Source of the DNA: an uncultured Methylobacter sp.
GTDB lineage: Bacteria > Pseudomonadota > Gammaproteobacteria > Methylococcales > Methylomonadaceae
Length of the DNA: 6,529 bases
Reading direction: 5' to 3'
NCBI GenBank assembly: GCA_903831545.1
Contig: CAIKYI010000214.1
Coordinates: forward strand, 1-6,529
The notes below the pieces were generated by a model. It saw only the letters and a program-made list of their open reading frames with translations, was not told where the DNA came from and did not search any database. Position 1 is the first letter of the stretch. The number at the start of each line of letters is the position of its first letter. Both the position numbers and the translations under genes were made by a program. Shown here one piece after another: positions 1 to 5,578 of this stretch.

Positions 1-669
1 GTATTCATCGGAAATGAAGACGCTTAGGCCGTCATTGGATACACGAACACCTTCGGGATCGAAACGGCCGTTGCTGGAATTGGCAGAAGTAGAATCGGCT
101 ATGCCGGTAATTGGGTTGGCAGAACCATAGTTATCAGAACGACCGGAGAAATAATTGGTACTGTTAGTTGCGTTAAGTTCAGGAGCGCCGGAACCGATTG
201 ATGTAATGCCATCAATTTTGTTACCCAAACCTGTTCCAGTACCGTAGTTAAGCGCAGTGGCACTTGATAGTAAAGTCGTTGCAGTCAACGTAGGTGTCAG
301 GTTGTAAGCCAAGCCTGAGCCTGAGCTATTGGCGGTTAAATCCAGAGTTATAGTATGAAAACGTGAAATATAAGACGATGTGTGATCTACCGCAGTATTG
401 TATAGAGTGGCATTAGGGCCACGATCCGGCGTTGCAATAAACGTATTGCCGCCTGCATAAGCAAGACCTGAACCGATACCACCAAGAAAGTTGCCGGCAA
501 CACCGTTTTCCAATAATCCGGTCAAGCCTGATAAATCTGTATTAAGACCGGCAGAGCTGCCAGTCAAGCTACCGATAGCGATAAGTTGCCCTGAAGTAAT
601 CGAGGCTTGTGCCGAGGTAGCGACACACAATGAGGCTATAACAGCCGGTAATAACAATTTTTTAAACAT
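1..669 (-). CDS. Exported phytase-like esterase family protein, N-terminal part (runs off left edge)
   Basis: This open frame of 223 codons starts at the ATG at 669-667 and is still open at the window edge, so the C-terminal part is missing. Residues 1-22 form a signal peptide: MFKK, a hydrophobic run, then an A-Q-A cleavage site. The mature part is rich in Gly, Ser, Thr and Asn. Around residues 65-86 it has the blocks GSGLAYAGG, TFIATPDRGPNA, and near the cut it has RFDPEGVRVSNDG followed by FISDEY (201-223). These are the hallmark blocks of the 'esterase-like activity of phytase' (Phytase-like) family, which is predicted to form a beta-propeller. The true substrate is not established for most members. 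The protein should be periplasmic or secreted; whether it ends in a sorting signal such as PEP-CTERM cannot be seen. A GEMM-type riboswitch lies in its leader. The ribosome site is weak (GGG about 9 bases before ATG). Confidence 0.85.
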   Translation of the reverse strand, partial: MFKKLLLPAVIASLCVATSAQASITSGQLIAIGSLTGSSAGLNTDLSGLTGLLENGVAGNFLGGIGSGLAYAGGNTFIATPDRGPNATLYNTAVDHTSSYISRFHTITLDLTANSSGSGLAYNLTPTLTATTLLSSATALNYGTGTGLGNKIDGITSIGSGAPELNATNSTNYFSGRSDNYGSANPITGIADSTSANSSNGRFDPEGVRVSNDGLSVFISDEY

Positions 670-712
670 ACTAAATACCCAGAAATTTGCTAATAATGAG
701 AGAAACCTTTTT

Positions 713-796
713 AAGTGGTAACCCGGCTGTCTTTATCGTTAAGACCCGCAGTTTTCTGTCCCCGTTTCGCAACGGGTTTAGCATTTACACAAGCTT
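713..796 (-). ncRNA. GEMM-I (cyclic-di-GMP-I class) riboswitch in the leader of the esterase-like gene
   Basis: Read on the minus strand, the leader shows the GEMM-I layout. AAACC is followed by a perfect 6-bp stem CCCGTT/AACGGG (761-766 with 771-776), capped by the GNRA tetraloop GCGA. Next comes GGGAC, then an A-rich junction, then GCGGGTCTT, a short loop and AAGACAGCCGGGTTACC (717-749). The GGGTCT...GACAGCCGGGTT block is the usual second hairpin and tetraloop-receptor side. A closing P1 helix can be drawn between GTAA-like bases near 785-796 and TTACCACTT at 713-721, with bulges. The junction reads ACAGAAAACTG where the usual core is close to ACGCAAAGCC, so ligand preference is not certain; cyclic-di-GMP is the default and cyclic GMP-AMP is possible. 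Only 43 bases separate the element from the ATG, so control of translation is more likely than a classical terminator. Recognition is by eye, without a covariance model. Confidence 0.8.
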
Positions 797-866
797 TATA
801 CTTACAAACTGATATGTCAATATGATGACAGCGTTATTACAATCTAATGACATTACTTACCTGTAG

Positions 867-895
867 TTGATATTGAAGCAGTGAAGCAATATGAA
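867..895 (+). promoter_or_regulatory. Candidate sigma-70 promoter for the flavoprotein gene
   Basis: TTGATA at 867-872 is followed by a 17-base spacer and TATGAA at 890-895. Each hexamer has one or two differences from consensus and the spacing is ideal. Transcription would start near 902 and leave a leader of about 180 bases before the ATG at 1086. The spacer consists largely of a tandem repeat of TGAAGCAG/TGAAGCAA (874-889), which may be chance or a binding site. No experimental-type evidence is visible. Confidence 0.35.
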
Positions 896-1043
896 AAATC
901 AGCCTGTTAACCATCGGATCACTGCCAAACAACCCGGTACATCTTCGCTTGGTCACTATTTTGTTAAAACGTCAGTCTCGGTTAACATGATGTTTTATCT
1001 CGCGATATCTGACGCTCACAAGATTTTCAGGAACGCGCTTTAA
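891..1043 (+). CDS. Doubtful 50-residue ORF in the divergent intergenic region
   Basis: An ATG at 891 opens 50 codons ending in TAA at 1041-1043, with protein start MKNQPVNHRITAKQ and end HKIFRNAL. I do not recognise it. The region ahead of the ATG has only GAAG-like matches to a ribosome site. The ATG also lies inside the -10 box of the promoter candidate at 867-895, so if that promoter is real this ORF would not be translated from that transcript. There is no signal peptide, obvious domain or low-complexity bias. It is listed because it is the only frame of any length in this 400-base gap, and it may be noise. Confidence 0.15.
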   Translation: MKNQPVNHRITAKQPGTSSLGHYFVKTSVSVNMMFYLAISDAHKIFRNAL

Positions 1044-1085
1044 AGCACGCTCAAGACCAAAAACCCAAATCAAAGAGTGATTAAC

Positions 1086-2534
1086 ATGACCAAGCACCTT
1101 CTCAATCCAATACGCCGCTTTACAGCATTTACTGTTTTGGTACTCTCGCTGAGTTTACGAACTGACGAAGTCTATGCTGCTGATAACAATGTTGCAGATG
1201 TGTTAATTGTCGGCGCGGGTTTATCTGGCTTAAGTTCTGCGTATTATCTGAAAAAGCTTAATAAAACGGCCGTGATACTTGAGATGAGCCCCCATATCGG
1301 TGGCCGCATCCGCACTGCTTCATACAAGGATAATGCCCAGGCCGAAGTAGGACTGGAAGAGTTTTGGGAAAGCAACCCGGTACTGCAGATCATGCGTGAA
1401 TTAAATATTCCACTGGAAACCTCCTACACCAGTTTTTCAAGTTTTTATTATCAAAATACACTTTATCCTTTTACCCATAATAATAATTCGGACTTTCTCA
1501 AATCAGTTATTGACGCAAATGAATACCAAGCTTACCAAAAGTGGGATCAACAAATGGTCGACCTTTATAAACAGTTACAGATTCGACCAGTAGCCGTCAA
1601 TCTTATGGCGCTTAAAGATATTTCCTTTGCCGACTGGATACGCCAAAACAGTGGACTTTCAACCAAGACCCAAGAATTTGTGCGCATTGAAACCGAGCCC
1701 GAGTACGCCACTTCCTGGCAAAAAATCAGCGCACTTGATGGTATAGCAGAATGGCATTTTTTCTCAGGTGCGGGACAATCCCCCTATCATGTGGTTGGCG
1801 GCAACCAATATGCCGCTCAAAAAATTGCGAAGTTTATCGGTACTGACAACATTCGTCTTAACCAACTGGTTACCCATATCAAATCAACAAACACCGGCGT
1901 GGAAGTAACCGCAACTGACTCTGGAACTTTTAAGCAACAGGTTTATCGGGCAAAATACGTTATTTCTACCATTCCCCTGTTCAGACTGGATGACATTCAG
2001 TTTAGCCCTCCCCTTTCTTCAGACCGAAAAGAAGCAATACAAACACAATCCGGCGGCTCCTACTTTACCGCCCACGTTCTTGTAGACAGCAAAGCCCGTC
2101 ATTTCTGGATGCACAAAAATGAAAGTATTTTACCGATTCTTACCGATGGCCCTTTAGGTGTTATCTATGAAGGAAAAGCTAAGCCTGGTAAAGACGCGCT
2201 GTTAAATTTACTGATTTCCGGCACTTATGCCGATCGATTTAACAGCCGAAGCAACGGATTGGAAGACGATCAGAAAACCCTGCTTGAAGCCTTTGACAAA
2301 CAGTGGCCAGGTTTTAGTATGTCGGTCAAACAAATGACTTTTTACCGTTACCATCCTCGGGCAATTGCCTCCTGGCCAGTAGGCAGGTCGCGTTTTGATA
2401 GCCTCTCTGATTCTTTAAGAGTTCCTCAAGGTCGGGTTTATTTTGCCGGTGACTTTACCGAGGACACTCATTCCAATGGTGCTTCCCAATCAGCAATTCG
2501 GGTCGCTAAAGACCTTGGATTACTGCTTAAATAG
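1086..2534 (+). CDS. Exported FAD-dependent amine oxidase family flavoprotein
   Basis: This 482-residue protein belongs to the flavin-containing amine oxidase / protoporphyrinogen-oxidase-like superfamily. A Rossmann FAD-binding motif VGAGLSGLSSAYYL has its Gly residues at 43, 45 and 48. It is followed by the ribose-binding acid E66 in VILEMS and by the GGRIRT motif at 72-77. The C-terminal flavin block GRVYFAGDFTED...GASQSAIRVA (449-475) closes the fold. No Cys of the covalent-flavin type is present there. Residues 1-31 look like an export signal ending VYA/A, with R10-R11 before the hydrophobic core. Tat export would suit a cofactor-bound enzyme, but the match to the Tat consensus is imperfect. 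Substrate and pathway are unknown. The start is the ATG at 1086 (AAAGAG eight bases ahead); an in-frame GTG at 1077 is less likely because it overlaps that ribosome site. The next gene, mtgA, starts 72 bases downstream. Confidence 0.88.
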   Translation: MTKHLLNPIRRFTAFTVLVLSLSLRTDEVYAADNNVADVLIVGAGLSGLSSAYYLKKLNKTAVILEMSPHIGGRIRTASYKDNAQAEVGLEEFWESNPVLQIMRELNIPLETSYTSFSSFYYQNTLYPFTHNNNSDFLKSVIDANEYQAYQKWDQQMVDLYKQLQIRPVAVNLMALKDISFADWIRQNSGLSTKTQEFVRIETEPEYATSWQKISALDGIAEWHFFSGAGQSPYHVVGGNQYAAQKIAKFIGTDNIRLNQLVTHIKSTNTGVEVTATDSGTFKQQVYRAKYVISTIPLFRLDDIQFSPPLSSDRKEAIQTQSGGSYFTAHVLVDSKARHFWMHKNESILPILTDGPLGVIYEGKAKPGKDALLNLLISGTYADRFNSRSNGLEDDQKTLLEAFDKQWPGFSMSVKQMTFYRYHPRAIASWPVGRSRFDSLSDSLRVPQGRVYFAGDFTEDTHSNGASQSAIRVAKDLGLLLK

Positions 2535-2606
2535 CTGACTTAAATTGCGCAATGCCATGATCATCTCAGAATCAACCACTAAACACTGCACGGATAAATT
2601 TTAATT

Positions 2607-3326
2607 TTGGCAAGACAATCGCGATATTCCACCAAAAACAACACTCGCTTATTTTCAATCAAGAAAATATTGCGTAAAGCGTTATTTTATATAGTCATTG
2701 GCTTTCTTGCTTCATCGTTGGGCGCGTGCATGCTGTTTCGTTGGGTTCCTCTGCCAACCTCGACATTTATGGTTTATCGACATTTTGAAGATTTAATCGG
2801 AGACGGCGTGTTCAGCCCCATCAAGTACACCTGGGTTAGCGCCGACAAGATTTCAACTTATGCCTCATCTGCAGTTATTGCCGCCGAAGATCAACGATTT
2901 TACCAGCACTCAGGGTTTGATTTGCATGCCATACAATCTTCTATCGATGTTTACATGGACGGTGGCCGATTAAGAGGTGCAAGTACAATTTCTCAACAGG
3001 TTGCCAAGAATGTATTTTTAACGCCGTCCAAAAGCTTCGTTCGTAAAGGACTGGAAGTTTGGTTTACACTATTAATAGAATGCCTGTGGAGCAAACAACG
3101 AATCCTGGTGGTTTACCTGAATATTGCCGAATTTGGCGACCACTTGTTCGGCATCGAAGCGGCGAGCCAGTATTATTTTGGTATCCACGCAAACCAAATC
3201 AGCCGATCACAAGCCGCCTTACTGGCAGCTACTCTGCCCAATCCAATACTGCTGCGAGCAGCCCAGCCATCAGCTTATTTACTGAGGCGTCAACGCTGGA
3301 TACTACGACAAATGCAAAATCAATAA
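2607..3326 (+). CDS. mtgA: Monofunctional peptidoglycan glycosyltransferase MtgA
   Basis: The 239-residue product is a family GT51 transglycosylase, close to the usual MtgA length of about 240. It polymerises lipid II into glycan strands on the periplasmic face of the inner membrane. A basic N-terminus leads into one membrane helix at about 25-47. The conserved motifs follow in order: AAEDQRFYQHSGFD with catalytic Glu at E94, RGASTISQQVAKN (123-135), RKGLE with the second catalytic Glu at E150, YLNIAEFG (170-177), and QAALLAATLPNP (202-213). There is no transpeptidase domain, so it is not a bifunctional PBP. The start is a TTG at 2607; no ATG lies in frame until codon 42, inside the membrane helix, which would destroy the anchor. 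The ribosome site is poor (GGA about 12 bases ahead), suggesting low expression. LGAC at 38-41 resembles a lipobox, but the following domain argues for a plain membrane anchor. Confidence 0.95.
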   Translation: MARQSRYSTKNNTRLFSIKKILRKALFYIVIGFLASSLGACMLFRWVPLPTSTFMVYRHFEDLIGDGVFSPIKYTWVSADKISTYASSAVIAAEDQRFYQHSGFDLHAIQSSIDVYMDGGRLRGASTISQQVAKNVFLTPSKSFVRKGLEVWFTLLIECLWSKQRILVVYLNIAEFGDHLFGIEAASQYYFGIHANQISRSQAALLAATLPNPILLRAAQPSAYLLRRQRWILRQMQNQ

Positions 3327-3346
3327 GGCTTTTTAAGTCCGGTGTC

Positions 3347-3370
3347 TGATATAATTTGTAAATATTACAA
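3347..3370 (+). promoter_or_regulatory. Extended -10 promoter candidate with overlapping inverted repeat, upstream of mlaA
   Basis: TGATATAAT at 3347-3355 is a perfect extended -10 element (TGN plus TATAAT). No good -35 box is seen 16-18 bases ahead, as is common for extended -10 promoters. Transcription would start near 3362, about 64 bases before the mlaA ATG. Immediately downstream, TTGTAA at 3356-3361 and TTACAA at 3365-3370 form an inverted repeat with a 3-base spacer. It covers the expected start point, where a repressor could act. The promoter suggests that mlaA need not depend on transcription from mtgA. Confidence 0.5.
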
Positions 3371-3425
3371 TACTGTCCAAGACAGACTTTCAATCACTTT
3401 AACACCCAGCAGATAGAGATTAGCA

Positions 3426-4319
3426 ATGAGTATGCAAAAAACCGTCATTAACACTCGTTTATTTGTCAGTAGCCTAGTTATAACAAGCCTACTTGGCGGC
3501 TGTGCAAGTACTCCAAAAGTCGACGAAAAAGATCCCTGGCAGGGCTGGAACCGTGGCGCCCAAGGTTTTAATGACGGTCTCGACAAAAACATTGTAAAAC
3601 CGGTAGCCAAGGGGTATGAAACTGTAACTCCAAAATTTGTTAATGACGGGATAACCAATTTTTTCAGCAACCTTAAAGATATTGGCGTGTTCGTCAATGA
3701 TTTCCTGCAACTTAAAATGTCCCAAGGCGGCATGGATGCAGGTCGTTTTTTGATTAACACCACCGCTGGCGTTGCCGGCTTCGTTGATGTCGCCAAGATG
3801 GTTGATCTGCCCAAGCATAATGAAGATTTTGGCCAGACTTTGGGTTTTTGGGGAGTTCCTACCGGCAACTATCTGGTTGTACCGTTTTTAGGCCCAAGTT
3901 CGCCCAGAGAAGTTGTGGGAGCCGTCGGAGATGCCTTGTTAAATCCGCTTACTTATACATTTGCCTTTGCCGGCAGCGGTGCAGCAGTCAGCGCTATCAA
4001 TGCCGGAGCCAGAACTGTTGAGGTTGTTGACACGCGCGCTGATTTAATGCCCACTGAAAAAATCCTTGATGAAGCCTCTGTCGATCGCTATGACTTTATC
4101 AAAAATTCCTATCAGCAACGCCGTGAACATTTGGTTCATGACGGCAATGTGCCTGAAGAAGATGATCTGCAACTGGAAGATGAATCCGCTACAGATGGCG
4201 CAGCGACTGCCAAAGCAAATGCCGCAACTGCAGCGACCAACAAAGGTAAACCAGGTTTTGCCCCTGTTACCAACAATTCCAAACATTTATTGGAATTGTC
4301 TGCTCCCGTTAAAAAATAA
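3426..4319 (+). CDS. mlaA: MlaA (VacJ) family outer-membrane lipoprotein
   Basis: This 297-residue MlaA/VacJ protein is the outer-membrane part of the Mla system, which withdraws misplaced phospholipids from the outer leaflet and passes them to periplasmic MlaC. A lipoprotein signal peptide ends in the lipobox LLGG-C at 22-26. Cys26 is followed by Ala, not Asp, which agrees with transfer to the outer membrane. The family blocks follow in order: DPWQGWNR and FNDGLDKNIVKPVAKGYE (36-65), NFFSNLKDIGVFVNDFLQ (78-95), GRFLINTTAG (106-115), EDFGQTLGFWGVPTGNYLVVPFLGPSSPRE (133-162), and YDFIKNSYQQRREHLV (222-237). From about 243 the protein carries an acidic stretch and then an Ala/Thr/Lys-rich tail, making it roughly 45 residues longer than the 251-residue E. 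coli protein. AGAGA six bases before ATG 3426 supports the start. The other Mla genes are not in the window, as is usual where mlaA stands alone. Confidence 0.95.
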   Translation: MSMQKTVINTRLFVSSLVITSLLGGCASTPKVDEKDPWQGWNRGAQGFNDGLDKNIVKPVAKGYETVTPKFVNDGITNFFSNLKDIGVFVNDFLQLKMSQGGMDAGRFLINTTAGVAGFVDVAKMVDLPKHNEDFGQTLGFWGVPTGNYLVVPFLGPSSPREVVGAVGDALLNPLTYTFAFAGSGAAVSAINAGARTVEVVDTRADLMPTEKILDEASVDRYDFIKNSYQQRREHLVHDGNVPEEDDLQLEDESATDGAATAKANAATAATNKGKPGFAPVTNNSKHLLELSAPVKK

Positions 4320-4323
4320 GCTC

Positions 4324-4360
4324 TTTAAAGGGCGACCGTTTTAAGTAGTCGCCCTTTAAA
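4324..4360 (+). terminator. Hairpin terminator candidate between mlaA and mepA
   Basis: TTTAAAGGGCGAC at 4324-4336 and GTCGCCCTTTAAA at 4348-4360 form a perfect 13-bp stem with an 11-base loop. The G+C part (GGGCGAC/GTCGCCC) is followed directly by TTT, and a further T run lies at 4366-4371. It begins five bases after the mlaA stop codon. It probably ends or weakens transcription from mlaA, or protects the mlaA mRNA 3' end. The immediate U tract is short, so read-through into mepA, 19 bases further on, is likely. Confidence 0.65.
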
Positions 4361-4379
4361 AGGCTGTTTTTAAAGTGAC

Positions 4380-5216
4380 ATGAAATTTTCAGTTTTTATC
4401 TTGTTGCTGGGCATTTTTTTGGAATGTCCGGCAGCCCTCAATGACTGGTCGCTCATCAAACAAGCGACGCAAATCAGCGATAGCGCCCAAAGCATTGGCA
4501 CCTATACTGCGGGCTGTTTAAGCGGTGCAGTATCACTTCCTCAAAATGGTATTGGCTTTCAAGTAATGCGCCCTAGCCGGCACAGGTCTTATGGTCATCC
4601 GGATTTGATCAGGTTTATCGAAAACCTTGCTCAAACCACAAACTATCAACACAAAAGCAGTTTGCTGATTGGCGATTTGGGCCAGCCACGGGGCGGGCCG
4701 ACACCAAGTGGCCACCGAAGCCATCAAACCGGACTTGATGTTGATATCTGGTATTTGTTATCACCGCAAGCCGCGCTTCGAAGTCTTGATTTTAATGAAC
4801 GTGAAACCTGGAGCGCTCCGTCAGTACTTGTCGCCAAAACAGATGCCATAGACGACAAGCAGTGGTTACCAACTCATGAAAAAATTCTTGAGGCAGCAGC
4901 GCGTCAACCGGAAGTAGATCGTATCTTTGTTAATCCCGGCGTTAAACGGCAATTATGTTTAAACAAGGAAAACCGCGATTGGCTAAGAAAAATCAGACCT
5001 TGGTGGGGGCACGACGATCATTTTCATGTACGTCTTAAATGCCCGGTCAATAATAAAAACTGCTCAGTTCAAGAAGCTTTACCTGAAGGCGATGGTTGCG
5101 ATGCATCGCTGGCCTGGTGGTTTTCCGAGGAAGCCAAAACACCGGTACAAACAACTAAAAAACCTGAACCTGTTGTACTTCCTGGGCTTTGTGATGTTGT
5201 TTTGAAAAAAAGATAA
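4380..5216 (+). CDS. mepA: Penicillin-insensitive murein endopeptidase MepA
   Basis: This 278-residue zinc metallopeptidase of family M74 (LAS group) is a periplasmic enzyme that cleaves the D-Ala to meso-diaminopimelate cross-links of peptidoglycan. A signal peptide spans about residues 1-19. The zinc-site signature SGHRSHQTGLDVDIW gives H115 and D122; the second cluster GHDDHFHVRLKCP gives H211, H214 and H216. The H-x6-D and H-x2-H-x-H spacings match my recollection of the E. coli enzyme (H113, D120, H206, H209, H211). Six cysteines of the mature part (46, 193, 221, 228, 240, 271) fit three disulphides, as in E. coli MepA. Length is near the E. coli protein's 274. It follows mlaA by 60 bases, with a hairpin between them, and has only a weak AAAGTG ribosome site. 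It lies near the synthase gene mtgA, so synthesis and cutting of the wall are encoded close together. Confidence 0.95.
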   Translation: MKFSVFILLLGIFLECPAALNDWSLIKQATQISDSAQSIGTYTAGCLSGAVSLPQNGIGFQVMRPSRHRSYGHPDLIRFIENLAQTTNYQHKSSLLIGDLGQPRGGPTPSGHRSHQTGLDVDIWYLLSPQAALRSLDFNERETWSAPSVLVAKTDAIDDKQWLPTHEKILEAAARQPEVDRIFVNPGVKRQLCLNKENRDWLRKIRPWWGHDDHFHVRLKCPVNNKNCSVQEALPEGDGCDASLAWWFSEEAKTPVQTTKKPEPVVLPGLCDVVLKKR

Positions 5217-5362
5217 GAACAGCGTTTGGCAAAAACGACAGGCATTAATTGATCAAGACGTCGCTTCCATTTGCAATGGGTAAAATAATGTAGAAATTAG
5301 AAACTGGAATCTTATGTTTCACTGCGTCTTCATGCCTTGCCAAAACCATAAAAATTCAGCCC
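5217..5362. other. Intergenic spacer between convergent mepA and the 71-residue gene
   Basis: About 146 bases lie between the stops of two converging genes. The only structure seen is CCATT-TGC-AATGG at 5268-5280, a 5-bp hairpin with a 3-base loop and no T run on either side. It does not qualify as a terminator. No RNA gene or ORF of note was found. Confidence 0.5.
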
Positions 5363-5578
5363 TCAGATTAAGCCCTTCTCATCGCGGGTAGGGACAATAA
5401 ATCCCAACCCGTCATCTGTGGCAATAAAATCTGACAACTCCAGCCTCAGCTTATCCAGCGCCTCATCAAGAGACTCTTTCTTTACCTGATGAAACGAAGG
5501 TAACAGTGTTGATGCGTTATGATATTTCAAAATATCCAGCAATATTCTTGCTTGCTCTAGGGTGTATCGATGTTTCAC
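5363..5578 (-). CDS. Unrecognised 71-residue protein, coupled to the 27-codon ORF upstream
   Basis: A GTG at 5578-5576 opens 71 codons ending in TGA. GGAG with a 5-base spacer (AAGTT) makes a strong ribosome site for this GTG, which supports translation. The start overlaps the stop of the 27-codon ORF as GTGA, a typical arrangement for translational coupling. The protein starts MKHRYTLEQARILLDIL, which looks helical. It continues with a charged helical middle (KKESLDEALDKLRLELSDF) and ends in DGLGFIVPTRDEKGLI. There is no signal peptide or membrane segment and no motif I recognise, so it is probably a small cytoplasmic protein. It lies 137 bases downstream of yfbR on the same strand and may share its transcript. 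A small-antitoxin or regulator role is possible, but nothing in the sequence shows it. Confidence 0.6.
   Translation of the reverse strand: MKHRYTLEQARILLDILKYHNASTLLPSFHQVKKESLDEALDKLRLELSDFIATDDGLGFIVPTRDEKGLI

Larger units (their letters stand above)
670..1085. other. Divergent intergenic region between the esterase-like and flavoprotein genes
   Basis: This stretch of about 416 bases separates two divergently read genes. The left third is the riboswitch leader of the minus-strand gene. The middle holds a plus-strand promoter candidate and a doubtful 50-codon ORF. At 1034-1049 there is a 16-base near-palindrome, CGCGCTTTAAAGCACG, with one mismatched pair. It is not followed by a T run, so it looks more like a possible operator than a terminator. 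Nothing else is clear. Confidence 0.6.

Noticed and set aside
491..721. Plus-strand 76-codon ORF
   Set aside because: It lies opposite the signal peptide and start of the esterase-like gene and extends into the riboswitch; its Pro/Ala-rich translation has no family features.
795..820. TTGACA (815-820) and TATAAA (795-800) on the minus strand as promoter of the esterase-like gene
   Set aside because: The spacer is only 14 bases, and transcription would start inside the closing helix of the riboswitch. TTGACA may still be a -35 with an unseen -10, but I cannot place it.
2544..2564. Palindromes ATTGCGCAAT and ATGATCAT between the flavoprotein gene and mtgA
   Set aside because: They are short perfect palindromes with no T run or promoter context, and are expected by chance at this length.
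2718..2732. Lipobox-like LGAC in MtgA
   Set aside because: It lies at the end of a normal membrane anchor after a long basic N-terminus, and MtgA enzymes are not lipoproteins.
3059..3349. Plus-strand 96-codon ORF inside mtgA
   Set aside because: It is a shifted frame of mtgA, whose own frame carries all GT51 motifs.
3365..3868. Minus-strand 167-codon ORF opposite mlaA (also 3489-3818 and 4044-4286)
   Set aside because: These are antisense shadows of mlaA; they show no family motif, while mlaA is fully supported.
4066..4344. Plus-strand 92-codon ORF overlapping the mlaA 3' end
   Set aside because: It is a shifted reading of the mlaA tail, giving a Met/Lys/Pro-rich peptide with no sign of being a protein.
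4533..4851. Short ORFs inside mepA on both strands (4533-4727 minus, 4669-4851 plus)
   Set aside because: They are shadows of mepA; the mepA frame carries the zinc ligands and paired cysteines.
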